Assembly: GCA_947184155.2 (NCBI GenBank)
Contig: CAMXCT020002702.1
Location: 418,966 to 482,965 of the forward strand
From: Cladocopium goreaui
Taxonomy: Eukaryota; Sar; Dinophyceae; Suessiales; Symbiodiniaceae
Direction: 5' to 3'
DNA: 64,000 nt
The notes below the pieces were generated by a model. It did not search any database and was not told the origin of the DNA. It saw nothing but the letters and a program-made list of their open reading frames with translations. Every line of letters starts with the position of its first letter. Positions within the stretch are counted from its first letter, which is position 1. The position numbers and the translations under genes were made by a program. Below, piece by piece: positions 12,490 to 23,769 of the stretch.

Positions 12490-12576
12490 GTGGCCAGCAC
12501 TGGCGGCCCTTTGAGCCTTTGAGTTTTCAACCAAGGCAGAGAGTTTGGAGACCGCGGAGGCCCCTTGGTCGTCCAT
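12490..12576 (-). CDS. candidate first exon, unknown protein
   Basis: The - strand ATG at 12576 opens MDDQGASAVSKLSALVENSK followed by AQRAASAG, a helical, GC3-rich product. No acceptor precedes it, which fits a first exon. Too short for the family to be named. Confidence 0.35.
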
Positions 12577-12954
12577 TTGGGGATGGCGACATTTAAGCGG
12601 CCTTGATCGATTTAAGGCACATCATCCAAGTTTTCTGTGATTACTATATATTACTATCATCGATTGGACGTATTTTTATGTTGTCATGATAAACTGTGTC
12701 ATGAACTACTGTGTCATGATGATTTTTACTCTTGTTCATCCCAAGTTATCATGTCATATCACGTCATGTTCACGGAAAGGAACTCGGGAAATCATCCCTC
12801 TGGGCAAATTATAAGAGCCTCACCAGCCCTCATCATCAATGATCAGTCTCAAAGGAAAACCACCCCAAAACGGGTTTATTGCTGATAAACAACCTGTTGG
12901 TGACTCTTATCTCCAACTTGCCCAGATTTCTTGCCACCCAAAGCTTTTATCATT

Positions 12955-13120
12955 TTCCAAGCCGGGAACCGCCATGTTTCGCCCTGGATGTTTCTCCAGT
13001 GCCGCCCAGGATACGAAGGATGGGAGTCGTCACAGTACCTACAAAAGTTCTAAGAAGGCGAGAAGATGTACTCCAGAGGCCCATGGATGTGGGGCTGCTG
13101 TGCATTTGGTTTGCTGGGGA
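12955..13120 (+). CDS. candidate exon truncated by a MITE
   Basis: The + frame reads AMFRPGCFSSAAQDTKDGSR and a Lys/Arg/Cys-rich continuation, and stays open into the MITE at 13121. Other frames are also open, so this is a weak call. Confidence 0.25.
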
Positions 13121-13230
13121 TACCCTCTGGTAAACGTTTACATAACTATGGAAAATCACCATTTTCCATTGGACAATTCACGAACTAAATGGTGATTTTC
13201 CATAGTTATGTTAGTCATTACCAGAGGGTA
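13121..13230. mobile_element. MITE copy 1, TA-flanked foldback element
   Basis: Begins TACCCTCTGGTAA and ends TTACCAGAGGGTA (here CATTACCAGAGGGTA). The arms are about 44 bp with few mismatches (inner arm ACATAACTATGGAAAATCAC) around a loop of about 22 bases. With TA as target-site duplication the element is 106 bp. It has no coding capacity. TA targets and short inverted termini suggest mobilisation by a Tc1/mariner-type transposase, as for Stowaway MITEs. Confidence 0.85.
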
Positions 13231-13345
13231 GATCACCATTAATCACCATTAATCACCATTAATTATCATTATTAACCACTAATGAACTATCATCATTGAA
13301 CACTATTGACCACTATTAACCACCATTAACCACTATTAATCACTT
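13231..13345. repeat. degenerate 10-11-bp repeat (ATCACCATTA)n
   Basis: Begins directly at the right end of MITE copy 1 with three close copies of ATCACCATTA, then diverged variants (CCACTATTAA). Confidence 0.75.
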
Positions 13346-13856
13346 TGGTATGGGCTGTTTCAGCAGGAAAAAACACCATCCCCGGTGCTTCGTATGAAAC
13401 AGCCGGAGACCGGGATCCTCACAATACGAGTCGTCGCAGTCGCATTTGACACAAATTGAAAAGTAGCACTTAAATTGACACAAAATGAACATCCCAATTG
13501 TATATCTTTGTATTGTGGATTCACCCCTTCAAGGACTCTCCTTTGAAGGTAGACCTTAGAATCATCTACCATGGGTCCATGGTTGGAATCCCAGCACTAC
13601 GCCATGCTGCGGCCGCCAGGTGAAGGCTCTCTCAGTTTCTGCCGTCCTCTTTGGAACGATCACTGTGGTACAGATCTTCGCAGCAAGAATCGCGAATTCC
13701 CAAGCCCTGATGATGCCCGGTCGAGAACATGTTCAAGGAAAGCCACACCTCTTGGTACTGGCCATTTCTAGCGGGTAGATATATATATATATATAATATA
13801 TATTTATACGGCAAATGCCTGGGCTTTGCCCGGAAGCGCAACCACAACAGGCAACG

Positions 13857-13886
13857 CATCAGCATCAGCATCAGCATCAGCATCAG

Positions 13887-13942
<56 letters not shown>
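13857..13942. repeat. trinucleotide microsatellite (CATCAG)n(CAT)n
   Basis: CATCAG units grade into a pure CAT run. Homopolymer Met/Ile/Ser/Asp frames across it are artefacts. Confidence 0.95.
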
Positions 13943-13945
<3 letters not shown>

Positions 13946-13946
13946 T

Positions 13947-14058
13947 CAAACCCTTGTTGAAGATCTTCAATGAATGTAGAAGTTTGACGGGGGTGGGAGA
14001 ATTAAACCCTTATTGAAGATCTTCAGTGAATGTAGAAGTTTAACGGGGGAGGGATTTT
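13947..14058. repeat. 56-bp tandem duplication
   Basis: Two copies with period 56 (13947-14002, 14003-14058), both containing GAAGATCTTCA and GAATGTAGAAGTTT, differing at a few positions. It abuts the preceding microsatellite. Confidence 0.85.
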
Positions 14059-14604
14059 AGTATTCCCTAACACCTTTGTTGATCTTCCCAATTGAATGCA
14101 GAGTTGCAACAACATTTGATTTGGAATGGGGACCCTCTACGCTGCAACGCCTGGGCAAATAATGTAATATAATATACTGTAATATAAATAAATAAATATA
14201 TATATATATGCCAAGAGGCACCTCTGTGATCTACCATGGAAATGCTGGAATGCATCGGATTGATGCTACAAGACAATTTTTGCACGCACGATTGAAAATA
14301 CCTTCAACCACCATTGTCTGACACCAATTGCCCAGCCTGGAGATGGCCGTTTTTGTGGGCCTGGCACTGGCAGTTGCATGGATTGATGTGGTAATAAGTT
14401 GGTCACACAAGCAAGTGGACATACCTTCAGCCAACATTTGCTGACAAAAGCTGCCTAGCCTGAAGAGGGCTGCTGTGGTGAACGCAGCTGGCCTAGACAG
14501 GCAACGCTGAATGGAGAAGAATTGCTCTTAAGCATTGGTGCTAGCGCATTGCAAAGCAATTCGTTTCAAATGCGAAGCAGACGGAATGATTTTTTCTTGC
14601 TCAG
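14059..14604. other. intronic or intergenic, with a degenerate duplication
   Basis: Two diverged copies of a segment starting ATACCTTCA and ending AGCCTG, near 14300-14345 and 14421-14466, plus TA simple sequence at 14160-14210. No supportable gene. The polypyrimidine tract at 14590-14604 belongs to the next exon's acceptor. Confidence 0.4.
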
Positions 14605-14773
14605 ACCTTAGGCGGAGAGTTGAGGCTCCCCTTTGGCACAGCAGTGTCAAGCTTCAAAGAGCCCAGTGGCCTGAAAGCCTTTCCCAAAATCTTCGACCAC
14701 AGCCATCTGACTTATATTCATGCTAGAATGGGCTATGTGAGGAAAAATCATTCAAGGACAAAGATTTTTCAGG
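14605..14773 (+). CDS. internal exon with canonical splice sites, unknown protein
   Basis: A strong acceptor (TTTTTTCTTGCTCAG) ends at 14604 and a consensus GTAAGT donor starts at 14774. The 169 bases between give 56 codons plus one base, open in one frame, including LPFGTAVSSFKEPSGLKAF and IFDHSHLTYIHARMGYVRK. The composition is convincing; I do not recognise the family. It lies tail to tail with the - strand gene that ends at 14863, so at least two transcription units converge here. Confidence 0.6.
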
Positions 14774-14862
14774 GTAAGTTGAAACTTGAAATTGTCACAC
14801 GACACAAAGATTCACCCGGGAGAGGCTCCCTTCAGGATCATCTTAGCGCCATGCATCTGCTA

Positions 14863-16122
14863 TCAGCCCTCTTTACTGTTGAAGCGCTTCAGCGCAGCAC
14901 TGCTATCATGGACCAATGCGTTCAAGGCCCTCTTCTTCTCTTTGCCCACATCTTCATGCTGGCGGACCACTTCCAAGTCCAAGGTGGACGCAGCAAGGTG
15001 GATGATCTGTTGCAGAGCTGCGAGATCAATTCGGGGGAGCTCGGGAGGCACTTCCAAAGCCTGAAACATTTGCCCTGGCCCTCGCAGAGACAAAGTTTCA
15101 TGCTCACAAAGGAGCTTGGAAGCGTGAAAGCGCTCCTGGTAGTCAGACGTGGCCTTTTGCTGGAACATGACCGAGTAAGCTTTCATCCGTGTTTCTGACA
15201 CTGCTGCCAGCTCTCCGATGACTGCCAGAATGTCCTCAGCCGATGGCTCTCCGGGCTTCAACTTGCGGGCCACATGCACCAAGCGCAGTAGGCTCATTTG
15301 GTTTTCAAGCTGAGCTGGCACTGATGCTGGGATCTCACACAGAACTGCCTGCGCTCCACTAGTGACCTTTACCACCAAGATCCGCTGGCTGGCACACCCG
15401 CCCCATTTGTGGCCACAGCGGGCGCAAACCCAGGTGCGGCGGCTGGTGTGAGGCGACTCCAGCAAATACCAGCTGGCTGCACACGCAGGAAGCAGGTGAC
15501 ACACCTGACAAGAGTAGAGAAGCTGGCAATCCAAAATCTCTGCTTTCACTTCAGTGCTCGGCAATTGCGAGACCCAGTCTGATGCCTTTGACACACGGGT
15601 GTCCCGAAGTGTCGTCAAGTCTACACGTAGTTTCTGGGCTGTTTCCTGGCCAAGTGTCCTTTCCACACGACCCAAGAGGTTTCTCACAGATTCTTCACTT
15701 GCCTCACTCTTCATTGTTTTGTTGCTAAGCTTTTTGAACTGGTTGTTCGGCACTGACGGCTCGATGCAGGCACCATTTGCCATCTTGGCGAATGCAAACT
15801 CATTGTTGTGCAACTTCAGTCCACAGCACTTGAAGCATGCCTGGACCACTTCCTTTTGCCCCAACCTGCGTCGACATTTCACCTTCTCCACCTCAGTCAG
15901 ATCCAACTCTGCGCCTGAGGCCTTTGCGGTCTCTTCTGCCTCAATCCTGGCCATGAGCACCTCGATGTCAGCATCCCGGAGGGAAGCGAATTCCCAAACA
16001 TCGGACTTCTCAGCACTCAAGTATGCAAAGTGGCTGGCGTGCTCATGCTCATATTTCTTGCACAGCTGACACTGGATTGTTGTTGCCCAGCCCCTGCGTC
16101 CACCCGCAAAGGTAACGCTCAT
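14863..16122 (-). CDS. intronless 419-aa protein with three Cys clusters (putative zinc-binding), unknown function
   Basis: A single uninterrupted frame from ATG at 16122 to TGA at 14863, the longest intronless complex ORF outside the tandem array. Cluster one is CxxC-x4-HxHxxH (residues 18-31). Cluster two includes CFKCCG near residue 96. Cluster three is SCQVC...LLPAC followed by WVCARCGHKWGG, the classic look of a zinc ribbon. The middle and C-terminal parts are helical and charged. There is no transmembrane segment or signal peptide. Lack of introns among split genes suggests a retroposed gene, or a gene carried by a mobile element, but no transposase or reverse-transcriptase motif is present. 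It could equally be a lineage-specific nuclear protein. GC3 is high throughout and no disabling mutation was seen, so it is probably functional or recently so. Confidence 0.72.
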   Translation of the reverse strand: MSVTFAGGRRGWATTIQCQLCKKYEHEHASHFAYLSAEKSDVWEFASLRDADIEVLMARIEAEETAKASGAELDLTEVEKVKCRRRLGQKEVVQACFKCCGLKLHNNEFAFAKMANGACIEPSVPNNQFKKLSNKTMKSEASEESVRNLLGRVERTLGQETAQKLRVDLTTLRDTRVSKASDWVSQLPSTEVKAEILDCQLLYSCQVCHLLPACAASWYLLESPHTSRRTWVCARCGHKWGGCASQRILVVKVTSGAQAVLCEIPASVPAQLENQMSLLRLVHVARKLKPGEPSAEDILAVIGELAAVSETRMKAYSVMFQQKATSDYQERFHASKLLCEHETLSLRGPGQMFQALEVPPELPRIDLAALQQIIHLAASTLDLEVVRQHEDVGKEKKRALNALVHDSSAALKRFNSKEG

Positions 16123-16880
16123 GGTCTAATCTGATGGGGAACTGGCAACCGTTTGCTGCTCGAGAAATAAAAACCACAGCATGTGTTAGTTCAGCGGAAG
16201 CTTAGCCAGAAAGTTAAGACAAGCGAATGCTGCAAGACAGTGCAAAAAACTGCGACTGCGAATGAACATGCTGCACACCATCCCTTCCCTGGCCCCAAGT
16301 GTGCCTGCTCCGAATATGGCGATATTCTTGAGCAGCTGGGAACGCAGTTCTGTCAGAAAAAGGTATCCCTTTCAAGAAAGGCTAGGACATTTAATCTATT
16401 TTTCAATGTTTCTCCACAACATTCCGAAGGTTTACCCAAAGATGCAAAGGGCTAGGATTAGGTCAGAAGAAATGTTCCTGCAGCGATGTAACTCTGGTGT
16501 ATCATCAGGCTAGCAAGGAACGTGTTTGCCAAGCAAACGAAACCAAAAACGAAACCTGCTGACTTTCATGTGTGGATAATGGAGTGGCAACACCATCTGT
16601 CCACCTGTGCATCTAATCAGCTTAAAGCATTTCATGAGTTGGGCATCAGACAATGTTTCTTTGACTTCCTTAAAACTCAGTCCTAGTTCATGAGAATAGT
16701 AAAATGGAACAGAATGCCAACAGATGTTTGTTTCTGCATGTGACCCAAAGACTGACTACAAAAGTAGCTAAAGCACAACACTGATGCGCAATGAAAACGC
16801 TATTCGAATAGTGTGTTCAGCTGCAGTCTATGTAAATATCGTGAAACATAAATGACAACAGACGCCCCTATTTATATACG
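16123..16880. other. upstream flank of the - strand gene
   Basis: Moderately A+T-rich; no recognisable promoter motif (dinoflagellates generally lack TATA boxes) and no coding frame I trust. It ends where the A+T island starts. Confidence 0.4.
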
Positions 16881-18720
16881 ATATATAGTACAAATATATG
16901 TTTTATTTAAGTAATAAACAGATAATATTATATATAACAAATTCTATATATATCATAATATATATAAATAAAATATTTCATATTATATATTAAATAAAAA
17001 ACATATATATATTTTTTAAGTTATAATATTTATATATAATATATATATATATTTAATATTTAATATTATAAAGATAAGATATAAATCATACATGTTATAT
17101 ACATGCTATATTAAATATATAATTTATAGTTAAAATATATTAGATTATATATATTATATACTATATATGTATTATATATAATAGAAATATATCATATTAA
17201 TAATACATATTATATTTTTTATTTATTATATATATTGTAAAAAGCACAACTATATCATATTAATTAAACAAATTAAATCTTTTATACATAAATATTTATT
17301 ACAAATTTTGAAATGAACATATTTATCAATAATTTAAACACATATATTTTGTAAATTATATGTGTTATGTAAACGAATATCAAAAATATAATATACAGGT
17401 AAAAAAAACATATATATATGCATATATATTTAAAAGATTGAAAAAATGAAAAAAATAAAAATAAATAAATATAAACAATATATATATGTATATAAATATA
17501 TATATACTGTATATAAAATATTTAATATATATAAATATATATAATTTATATATTATATAATATAATATTATGTATATATATATATTTATATATATATATA
17601 TTTATATATATATATATTTAAAAATGAAATGTATAAATATATATATATAAATATTATATATATAATATATAAATAAATATATATATATAATAAAATATAT
17701 ATATATAATATATAAAAAATAAAAAGAATAGACATATATACAATAATAATAAATTTTACGATATATAATATATAATATCGTATCTAAAATATATAATATG
17801 TAAAAAATAAATAAAAATATAAAATATATATATACTATATAAAATACATAATATATAATTTGTAAATGTTTTATAATATATAAATTATATAAAATATAAT
17901 ATATATAAAATATTTCAAAAAATAAAAATATAAGTAATATATAAATAAATAATATATTCAAAATACATAATGTAGATTAAATATAATATATATAATATAT
18001 GCAATTTTTACAATGTATATAATATATTATATATATAATACATATAATAAATATAATATATATAGAATATATAAACTTAATATAATATATATAATATATG
18101 TAATATAAATAATATATTTAATATACTAAATATATATAATATTTCAAGAAAATATATTTAATATATAATATAATATTAATTATATATATATATTCTATAT
18201 ATTATATATATTATATAAATATTATATATTATATATATATTATATATATTATATATATATAAATATTATATATATTATATATTTTATATATATTATATAT
18301 ATATTCTATATATTATATATATTATATATATATATTATATTATTATATTATATGTATATTATATTATATATTATATTATCTCTATCTATTTTGAAACATA
18401 TTATAATATATAAAATAAAATATTTAAAATATATATTATATGTATATAAAATATTTATAGTTTTGATAATAAATATATATACATATATATAATTTATATA
18501 TATAATATAATATATTATTATTTTTAAATAATATAATATATATATAATATATTAGTTTAAAAAATACATATTGTAAATAATATATATATATATATTTAAG
18601 TAAAGATTCGAAATTACATATATAATATATTTTATATATTGAAAATATGTTAAATCAATATATATATATAAATAAATACTAAATGTATATATAATAAATA
18701 AATAAAAAATAAACTAAATA
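16880..18720. repeat. 1.8-kb A+T island
   Basis: Almost only A and T, mainly TATATA, AAATAT and TAATAT strings without a strict period, with isolated C/G. A Tyr/Ile-rich open frame (17602-17961 -) is a by-product of composition. Boundaries are abrupt, against ordinary sequence on the left and the 9-bp satellite on the right. Confidence 0.9.
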
Positions 18721-18734
18721 TAAGAAAAATAATA

Positions 18735-20010
18735 AATGAAATTTGAAATATTTGGAATATTTGGAATATTTGAAATATTTGAAATATCTGAAATATTTAA
18801 AATATTTGGAATATTTGAAATATTTGGAAATATTTGGAATAATTGAAATATTTGGAATATTTGAAATATTTGAAATATTTGGAATATTTGAAATATTTGA
18901 AATATTTGAAATATTTGAAATATTTGGGATATTTGACATATTTGGAATATTTGAAATATTTGAAATATTTGAAATATTTGAAATATTTGAAATATTTGAA
19001 ATATTTGGAATATTTGAAATATTTGAAATATTTGGAATATTTGAAATATTTTGGGGGAAATATTTGTAGATATGAAAATAATTAAAAATGGGAATATGAA
19101 CACTCAAATATTGGAAATATTTGAAATATTTGAAATATTTGAAATATGGAGGGAAAAATATGAATTTGAAATATATTTGGTGAAAATATTTGAAATATTT
19201 GAAATATTTGGGATCTTTGAAATTTTTGAAATATTTGAAATATTTGAAATATTTGGAATATTTGAAATATTTGAAATATTTGAAATATTTGAAATATTTG
19301 GAATATTTGAAATATTTGAAATATTTGAAAATAATTGAAATATTTGGAATATTGAAAATATTTGCAATATTTGAAATATTTGAAATATTTGGAATATTTG
19401 AAATATTTGAAATATTTGAAATATTTGGGCTATTTGAAATATTTGAAATATTCGGAATATTTGAAATATTTGAAATATTTGAAATATTTGGAATATTTGA
19501 AATATTTGAAATATTTGGAATATTTGAAATATTTGAAATATTTGAAATATTTGAAATATTTGAAATATTTGGGATATTTGACATTTTTGGAATATTTGAA
19601 ATGTTTGAAATATTTGAAATATTTGAGATATTTGAAAATAATTGAAATATTTGGAATATTGAAAATATTGGAAATATTTGAAATATTTGAAATATTTGAA
19701 ATATTTGAAATATTTGAAATATTTGAAATATTTGAAATATTTGAAATATTTGAAATTTTTGCAATATTTGAAATATTTGAAATATTTGAACATAATTGAA
19801 ATATTTGGAATATTGAAAATATTTGCAATATTTGAAATATTTGAAATCTTTGGAATATTTGAAATATTTGAAATATTTGAAATATTTGGAATATTTGAAA
19901 ATATTTGAAATATTTGGAATATTTGAAATATTTGGAAATATTTGAAATATTTGAAATATTTGAAATATGTGAAATATTTGGGATATTTGACATATTTGAA
20001 ATATATATAT
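18735..20010. repeat. satellite of 9-bp unit GAAATATTT, with higher-order pattern
   Basis: About 1.27 kb of GAAATATTT with the recurring variant GGAATATTT and rarer GGGATATTT and GACATATTT. The unit contains the palindrome AAATATTT. Because the period is three codons and no stop occurs, long frames of Phe-Glu-Ile, Tyr-Leu-Lys or Ile-Ser-Asn arise on both strands; none is a gene. A marker block (TAATTGAAATATTTGGAATA) recurs at about 19331, 19638 and 19793, pointing to higher-order units of roughly 155 and 307 bp. Confidence 0.95.
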
Positions 20011-20196
20011 TTGGAATATGTGATACTTCTGAAATTTTGTTTTTTTTTTAACGTTTCAATCCTTTCAAAACTTCTGTTCTGCTAAAGTTCTTGAACTATA
20101 TAAGTGAAGGTAAAGCATGTTTTTTAAAGAACAAAATGCAAGTAGATCACAGGGCCGCCTGTTGCCATATATATATATGTCAGGTTATACTTATAT

Positions 20197-20230
20197 GGCG
20201 GTTTGGGTTGGTGGTTTGGAAGTCTGGGAA
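20197..20230. repeat. outer left arm of the palindrome
   Basis: This 34-base segment is the reverse complement, with one mismatch, of 23304-23337 (core GTTGGTGGTTTGGAAGTCTG). It shows the inverted repeat extends outside the gap and simple repeats. Confidence 0.85.
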
Positions 20231-20287
20231 ATCAGAGTTATGTGCAAAATAGATTTGAAAAATGTGTTTTTGTTTTGTGTGTTTTGT

Positions 20288-20387
20288 NNNNNNNNNNNNN
20301 NNNNNNNNNNNNNNNNNNNNNNNNNNNNNNNNNNNNNNNNNNNNNNNNNNNNNNNNNNNNNNNNNNNNNNNNNNNNNNNNNNNNNNN
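20288..20387. other. assembly gap, 100 N
   Basis: Exactly 100 undetermined bases, the usual placeholder for a gap of unknown size. Confidence 0.99.
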
Positions 20388-20640
20388 CCTAATTCTAAAT
20401 CCTAATTCTAAATCCTAATTCTAAATCCTAATTCTAAATCCTAATTCTAAATCCTAATTCTAAATCCTAATTCTAAATCCTAAGTCTAAATCCTAAGTCT
20501 AAATCCTAATTCTAAATCCTAATTCTAAATCCTAATTCTAAATCCTAATTCTAAATCCTAATTCTAAATCCTAATTCTAAATCCTAATTCTAAACCCTAA
20601 ATCTAAATCCTAAATCTGAATCCTAAATCTAAATCTTAAT
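20388..20640. repeat. 13-bp telomere-like tandem repeat (CCTAATTCTAAAT)n
   Basis: About 19 copies of a 13-bp unit starting exactly at the gap edge, with AAGT variants. The unit looks like fused degenerate CCCTAAA heptamers, and one AAACCCTAAA sits at 20592-20601. TTTAGGG is the telomere repeat reported for dinoflagellates and most plants. The array may be an interstitial telomere-like tract, or the gap may join a chromosome-end contig. Confidence 0.85.
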
Positions 20641-21130
20641 CTTAATCTAAATCTAATCTAATCTAATCTAATCTATCTTTCTAAGTATCTGTCTATCTGT
20701 TTGTATCTGTCTATCTGTTTGTTTGTCTGTCTGTCTGTCTATCTATTTACTTATCTAATATATCATATCCAATATATCTATTTGTTTGTCTGTCTATATA
20801 TCTATCTTTCTATCTATATATCTATCTATCTATCTATCTATCTATCTCTCTCTCTCTCTATCTATCTATCTATCAATCTATCAATCTATCAACAAATCTC
20901 ATATATCTACATAATCTATCTATCTATTTATTTGTTTGTCTATTTGTCTATCAAACTAGTCTAATCTTCTCTGATCTTATCTAATCTAATCTAAGCTAAT
21001 CTAATCCAACCTCTCTAATCTTTCAAGTCTGTCTATTAATCTATCTAATCTATCTAATCCACCTAGTCTACCTTTTCTATCTGATCTATCTAATATGCCT
21101 ACTCTATCCAAGTGACCTTACCGATCTATT
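20640..21130. repeat. TCTAA / TCTA / TGTC-rich simple sequence
   Basis: Continues the 13-mer array into CTAAT pentamers, then TATC/TGTC tetramers and a CT run at 20848-20860, then decays through TCTAATC. Low complexity, no gene. Confidence 0.9.
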
Positions 21131-21173
21131 CTATCTAAATAATCTACATGAAAGCAAAGCAGAGAAAAAAAAA

Positions 21174-21960
21174 GTTTCTCTTGAAACAAATTCCATTGCG
21201 GTCCTATCCTGTACAGTACTCTGACTGATGCAGGTTTCATGGAGTTTCCATGGAGTTTCCATGCAGTTTCCATGCAGGTTTCATGTTGGTTACATGCTGG
21301 GTTTGCTGATTTAGCTTACTGGTGTGTAACCTCCATGAGAACTCCCTCGAACCTGCATGGAATCTGCATGGAACCTCCATGGAACCTGAATCAGGCAGAG
21401 TGCATGGTAAAACCAACAAGTGTAGATAGAGGCATCACCTCCATAACGCACATGGAAACTGCATGAAATCTACATCAATTCTCCATGGAACCTGCATGGA
21501 ACCTCCATGAAAACTGCATCAGTTAGAAGGCGCCATGCAACCATCACGTTTAGACACAAGAAACAACGGAACCTACATGAAACCTCCATGAAACCTACAT
21601 CAATTCTCCATGGAACCTGCATGGATACTCCATCAAAGAAGCGCCATACAAGCACCAGGTGTAGATACAGGGAACAGAGACTTTTTTTTTAGTGGACACT
21701 ACGTGGAAACCATCAGACGCTTTGACGCAAATTGATCGCAAATCGATCGTAAATCGATCGTAAACTGATCGTAAAAAAACGCACAAAAACTGTCATAGCA
21801 TCTGTGCATTTTGATGTTGTTTTCACTAGGTCATTTGTCTTTGTTGATGTCCCTTTTTGTTTCTGCACTGGAAAAGTCAATTTCTTCCAGAGTTTCTATT
21901 TATCCTGAGTGTTCACTGCTTGGTGGTTTCGATTTTGGCAAGGTTTCAAATGTGAATTTT
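21174..21960. repeat. inner left arm of a large imperfect palindrome
   Basis: The reverse complement of this block is found at about 22300-23043. Exact anchors are GTCCTATCCTGTAC (21201-21214) against GTACAGGATAGGAC (23011-23024), and matching GATCGATTTGCGATCGAT-type repeats. Inside are short motifs built on CATGGA and TGCATGGAACCT, and an 11-bp repeat AAATCGATCGT at 21728-21772. The arms differ by many substitutions and small indels. Confidence 0.85.
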
Positions 21961-22299
21961 TGTTTGATGTCATTTTGATGGAGTTTTATGTCTGTCTCGG
22001 TGTCAACTTGATGGAGGTTCCTAACATATAATATTGCAAACTAAGTTAATTAAAAGACGAAACCACCAAGAGAAATGAACTCACTTATGTCATCTTGGAT
22101 TCTATGATCACCAAACCATATGAATATATGAATTGGCAAGTGCCGTTTTCTACAGGCCTTAGGTTCTTGTCGATGTCATATTGATGTTGTTTTATGGCCT
22201 TCTTATTCGTTTTTAGGCCGATGTCAAATCGATCGACAAAGGATCGCAAAATGATCGCAAAACAACGTCGAAATCCTACATCAAAATGACACATTACAA

Positions 22300-23043
22300 A
22301 GTCCACACTTGAAACCCTGGCCTTGCCAACATCAAAACCGCCAAGCAACGAACACTCAGGATAAATAGAAATTCTGGAAGAAATTGACTTTTCCAGTGCA
22401 GAAACCTCAGCAAAGACAGATGGCCTAGTGAAAACGACATCAAAACGCACAGATGCTATAACAGTTTTTGTGCGATCAATTTAGTTACGATCGATTTGCG
22501 ATCGATTTGCATCAAAGTGTCTGATGGTTTCCATGTAGTTTCCATTAAAAAAACTCGAACATGTTCCCTGTATCTACACCTGATGATTGTATGGCGTCTT
22601 CCTTGATGGAGTATCCACGCAGGTTCCATGGAGAATTGATGTAGGTTTCATGGAAGTTTCATGTAGGTAACCGTTGTTTCTTGTGTCTAAACGTGATGGT
22701 TGCATGGCGCCTTCTAACTGATGCAGTTTTCATGGAGGTTCCATGCAGGTTCCATGGAGAATTGATGTAGAATTTCATGCAGTTTCCATGTGCGTTATGG
22801 AGGTGGTGCCTCTATCTACACTTGTTGGTTTTATCATGCACTCTGACTGATGCAGGTTCCATGGAGGTTCCATGCAGATTCCATGCAGGTTCCAGGGAGT
22901 TGTCATGGAGGTTACCCACCAGTAAGCTAAATTTGCAAACCCAGCATGTAACCAACATGAAACCTGCATGGAAGCTCCATGGAAAATCCATGAAACCTGC
23001 ATCAGTCAGAGTACAGGATAGGACCACACGGTTTCAAGAAACA
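22300..23043. repeat. inner right arm of the large palindrome
   Basis: Inverted partner of 21174-21960, followed by outer partner 23304-23337. The region between the arms (about 21960-22300) is only partly symmetrical, with GATGTCATATTGATG-like pieces on both sides. No coding frame in either arm looks real. Confidence 0.85.
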
Positions 23044-23303
23044 GTCTTTCCCCCATTTCAAAAATAAATAGACAAGTACAGAAAAATGCACTAGAATTCA
23101 AGAATCAATTAAACAATCACGTGAAATTATTGGACATTAAATAAGTGTACATTTTCCGAGATAAAAGATGAATATCAATTCAAAAACAAACCTAATCTGG
23201 TAGCAATCATTGTTGTTTTAAATTTGTTTTCTTTATTTTCAACGATTTCATTGTTTGCAGGGTTTGATATTTTTTGTTTTTTCTAAGTTTACAAAACCAT
23301 CAA

Positions 23304-23337
23304 TTCCCAGACTTCCAAACCACCAACCCAAACCACC
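23304..23337. repeat. outer right arm of the palindrome
   Basis: Pairs with 20197-20230 (one mismatch in 34). The spacer 23044-23303 has no counterpart in the left arm, where the gap and telomere-like repeats lie. Confidence 0.85.
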
Positions 23338-23769
23338 ACGTAAGCACAAGTTGAGTATGTACACATAACGTTTAAACACCTATATTAGAGTGGATCGTAG
23401 AGTTCATCGTTTTGCCGACTTCATCATGCATGTTTGCCGCTTTGCCGCCGCAAGCCAAGGATGGACTGTATCTCAATGGGTGTTGATGCATTTACATATC
23501 TTGGACACTCGTCATTTTTTATCCTCTGCGGTTCCACCCCCGTACCCATTGGGAAAATGGCACCATGCCTGAGCGATCTATGCCATGAAGATATTCCATC
23601 TGAGACGGGAAAAATCCGTGCCGCAGACGTGTAAGATGGGTCGCAGACTCCCCTTGGAAATGGATGACCCCTCTTGAGCAAATGGTCATGGCTCAAGCCG
23701 ACCTGGCTAGGATGGTGGCATGCTCTGTTCTTATCTACGATTTTACGGACAATATTTTGATTACCAGAT

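Noticed and set aside
13571-13771. Candidate + exon, either frame (SAVLFGTITVVQIFAARIAN or a polar alternative)
   Set aside because: Two + frames and the - strand are open with similar quality, and no splice pair fits; not enough support for a feature.
18679-19993. Open frames up to 361 codons on both strands
   Set aside because: They are translations of a 9-bp satellite without stops; tripeptide repeats in every frame show no coding constraint.
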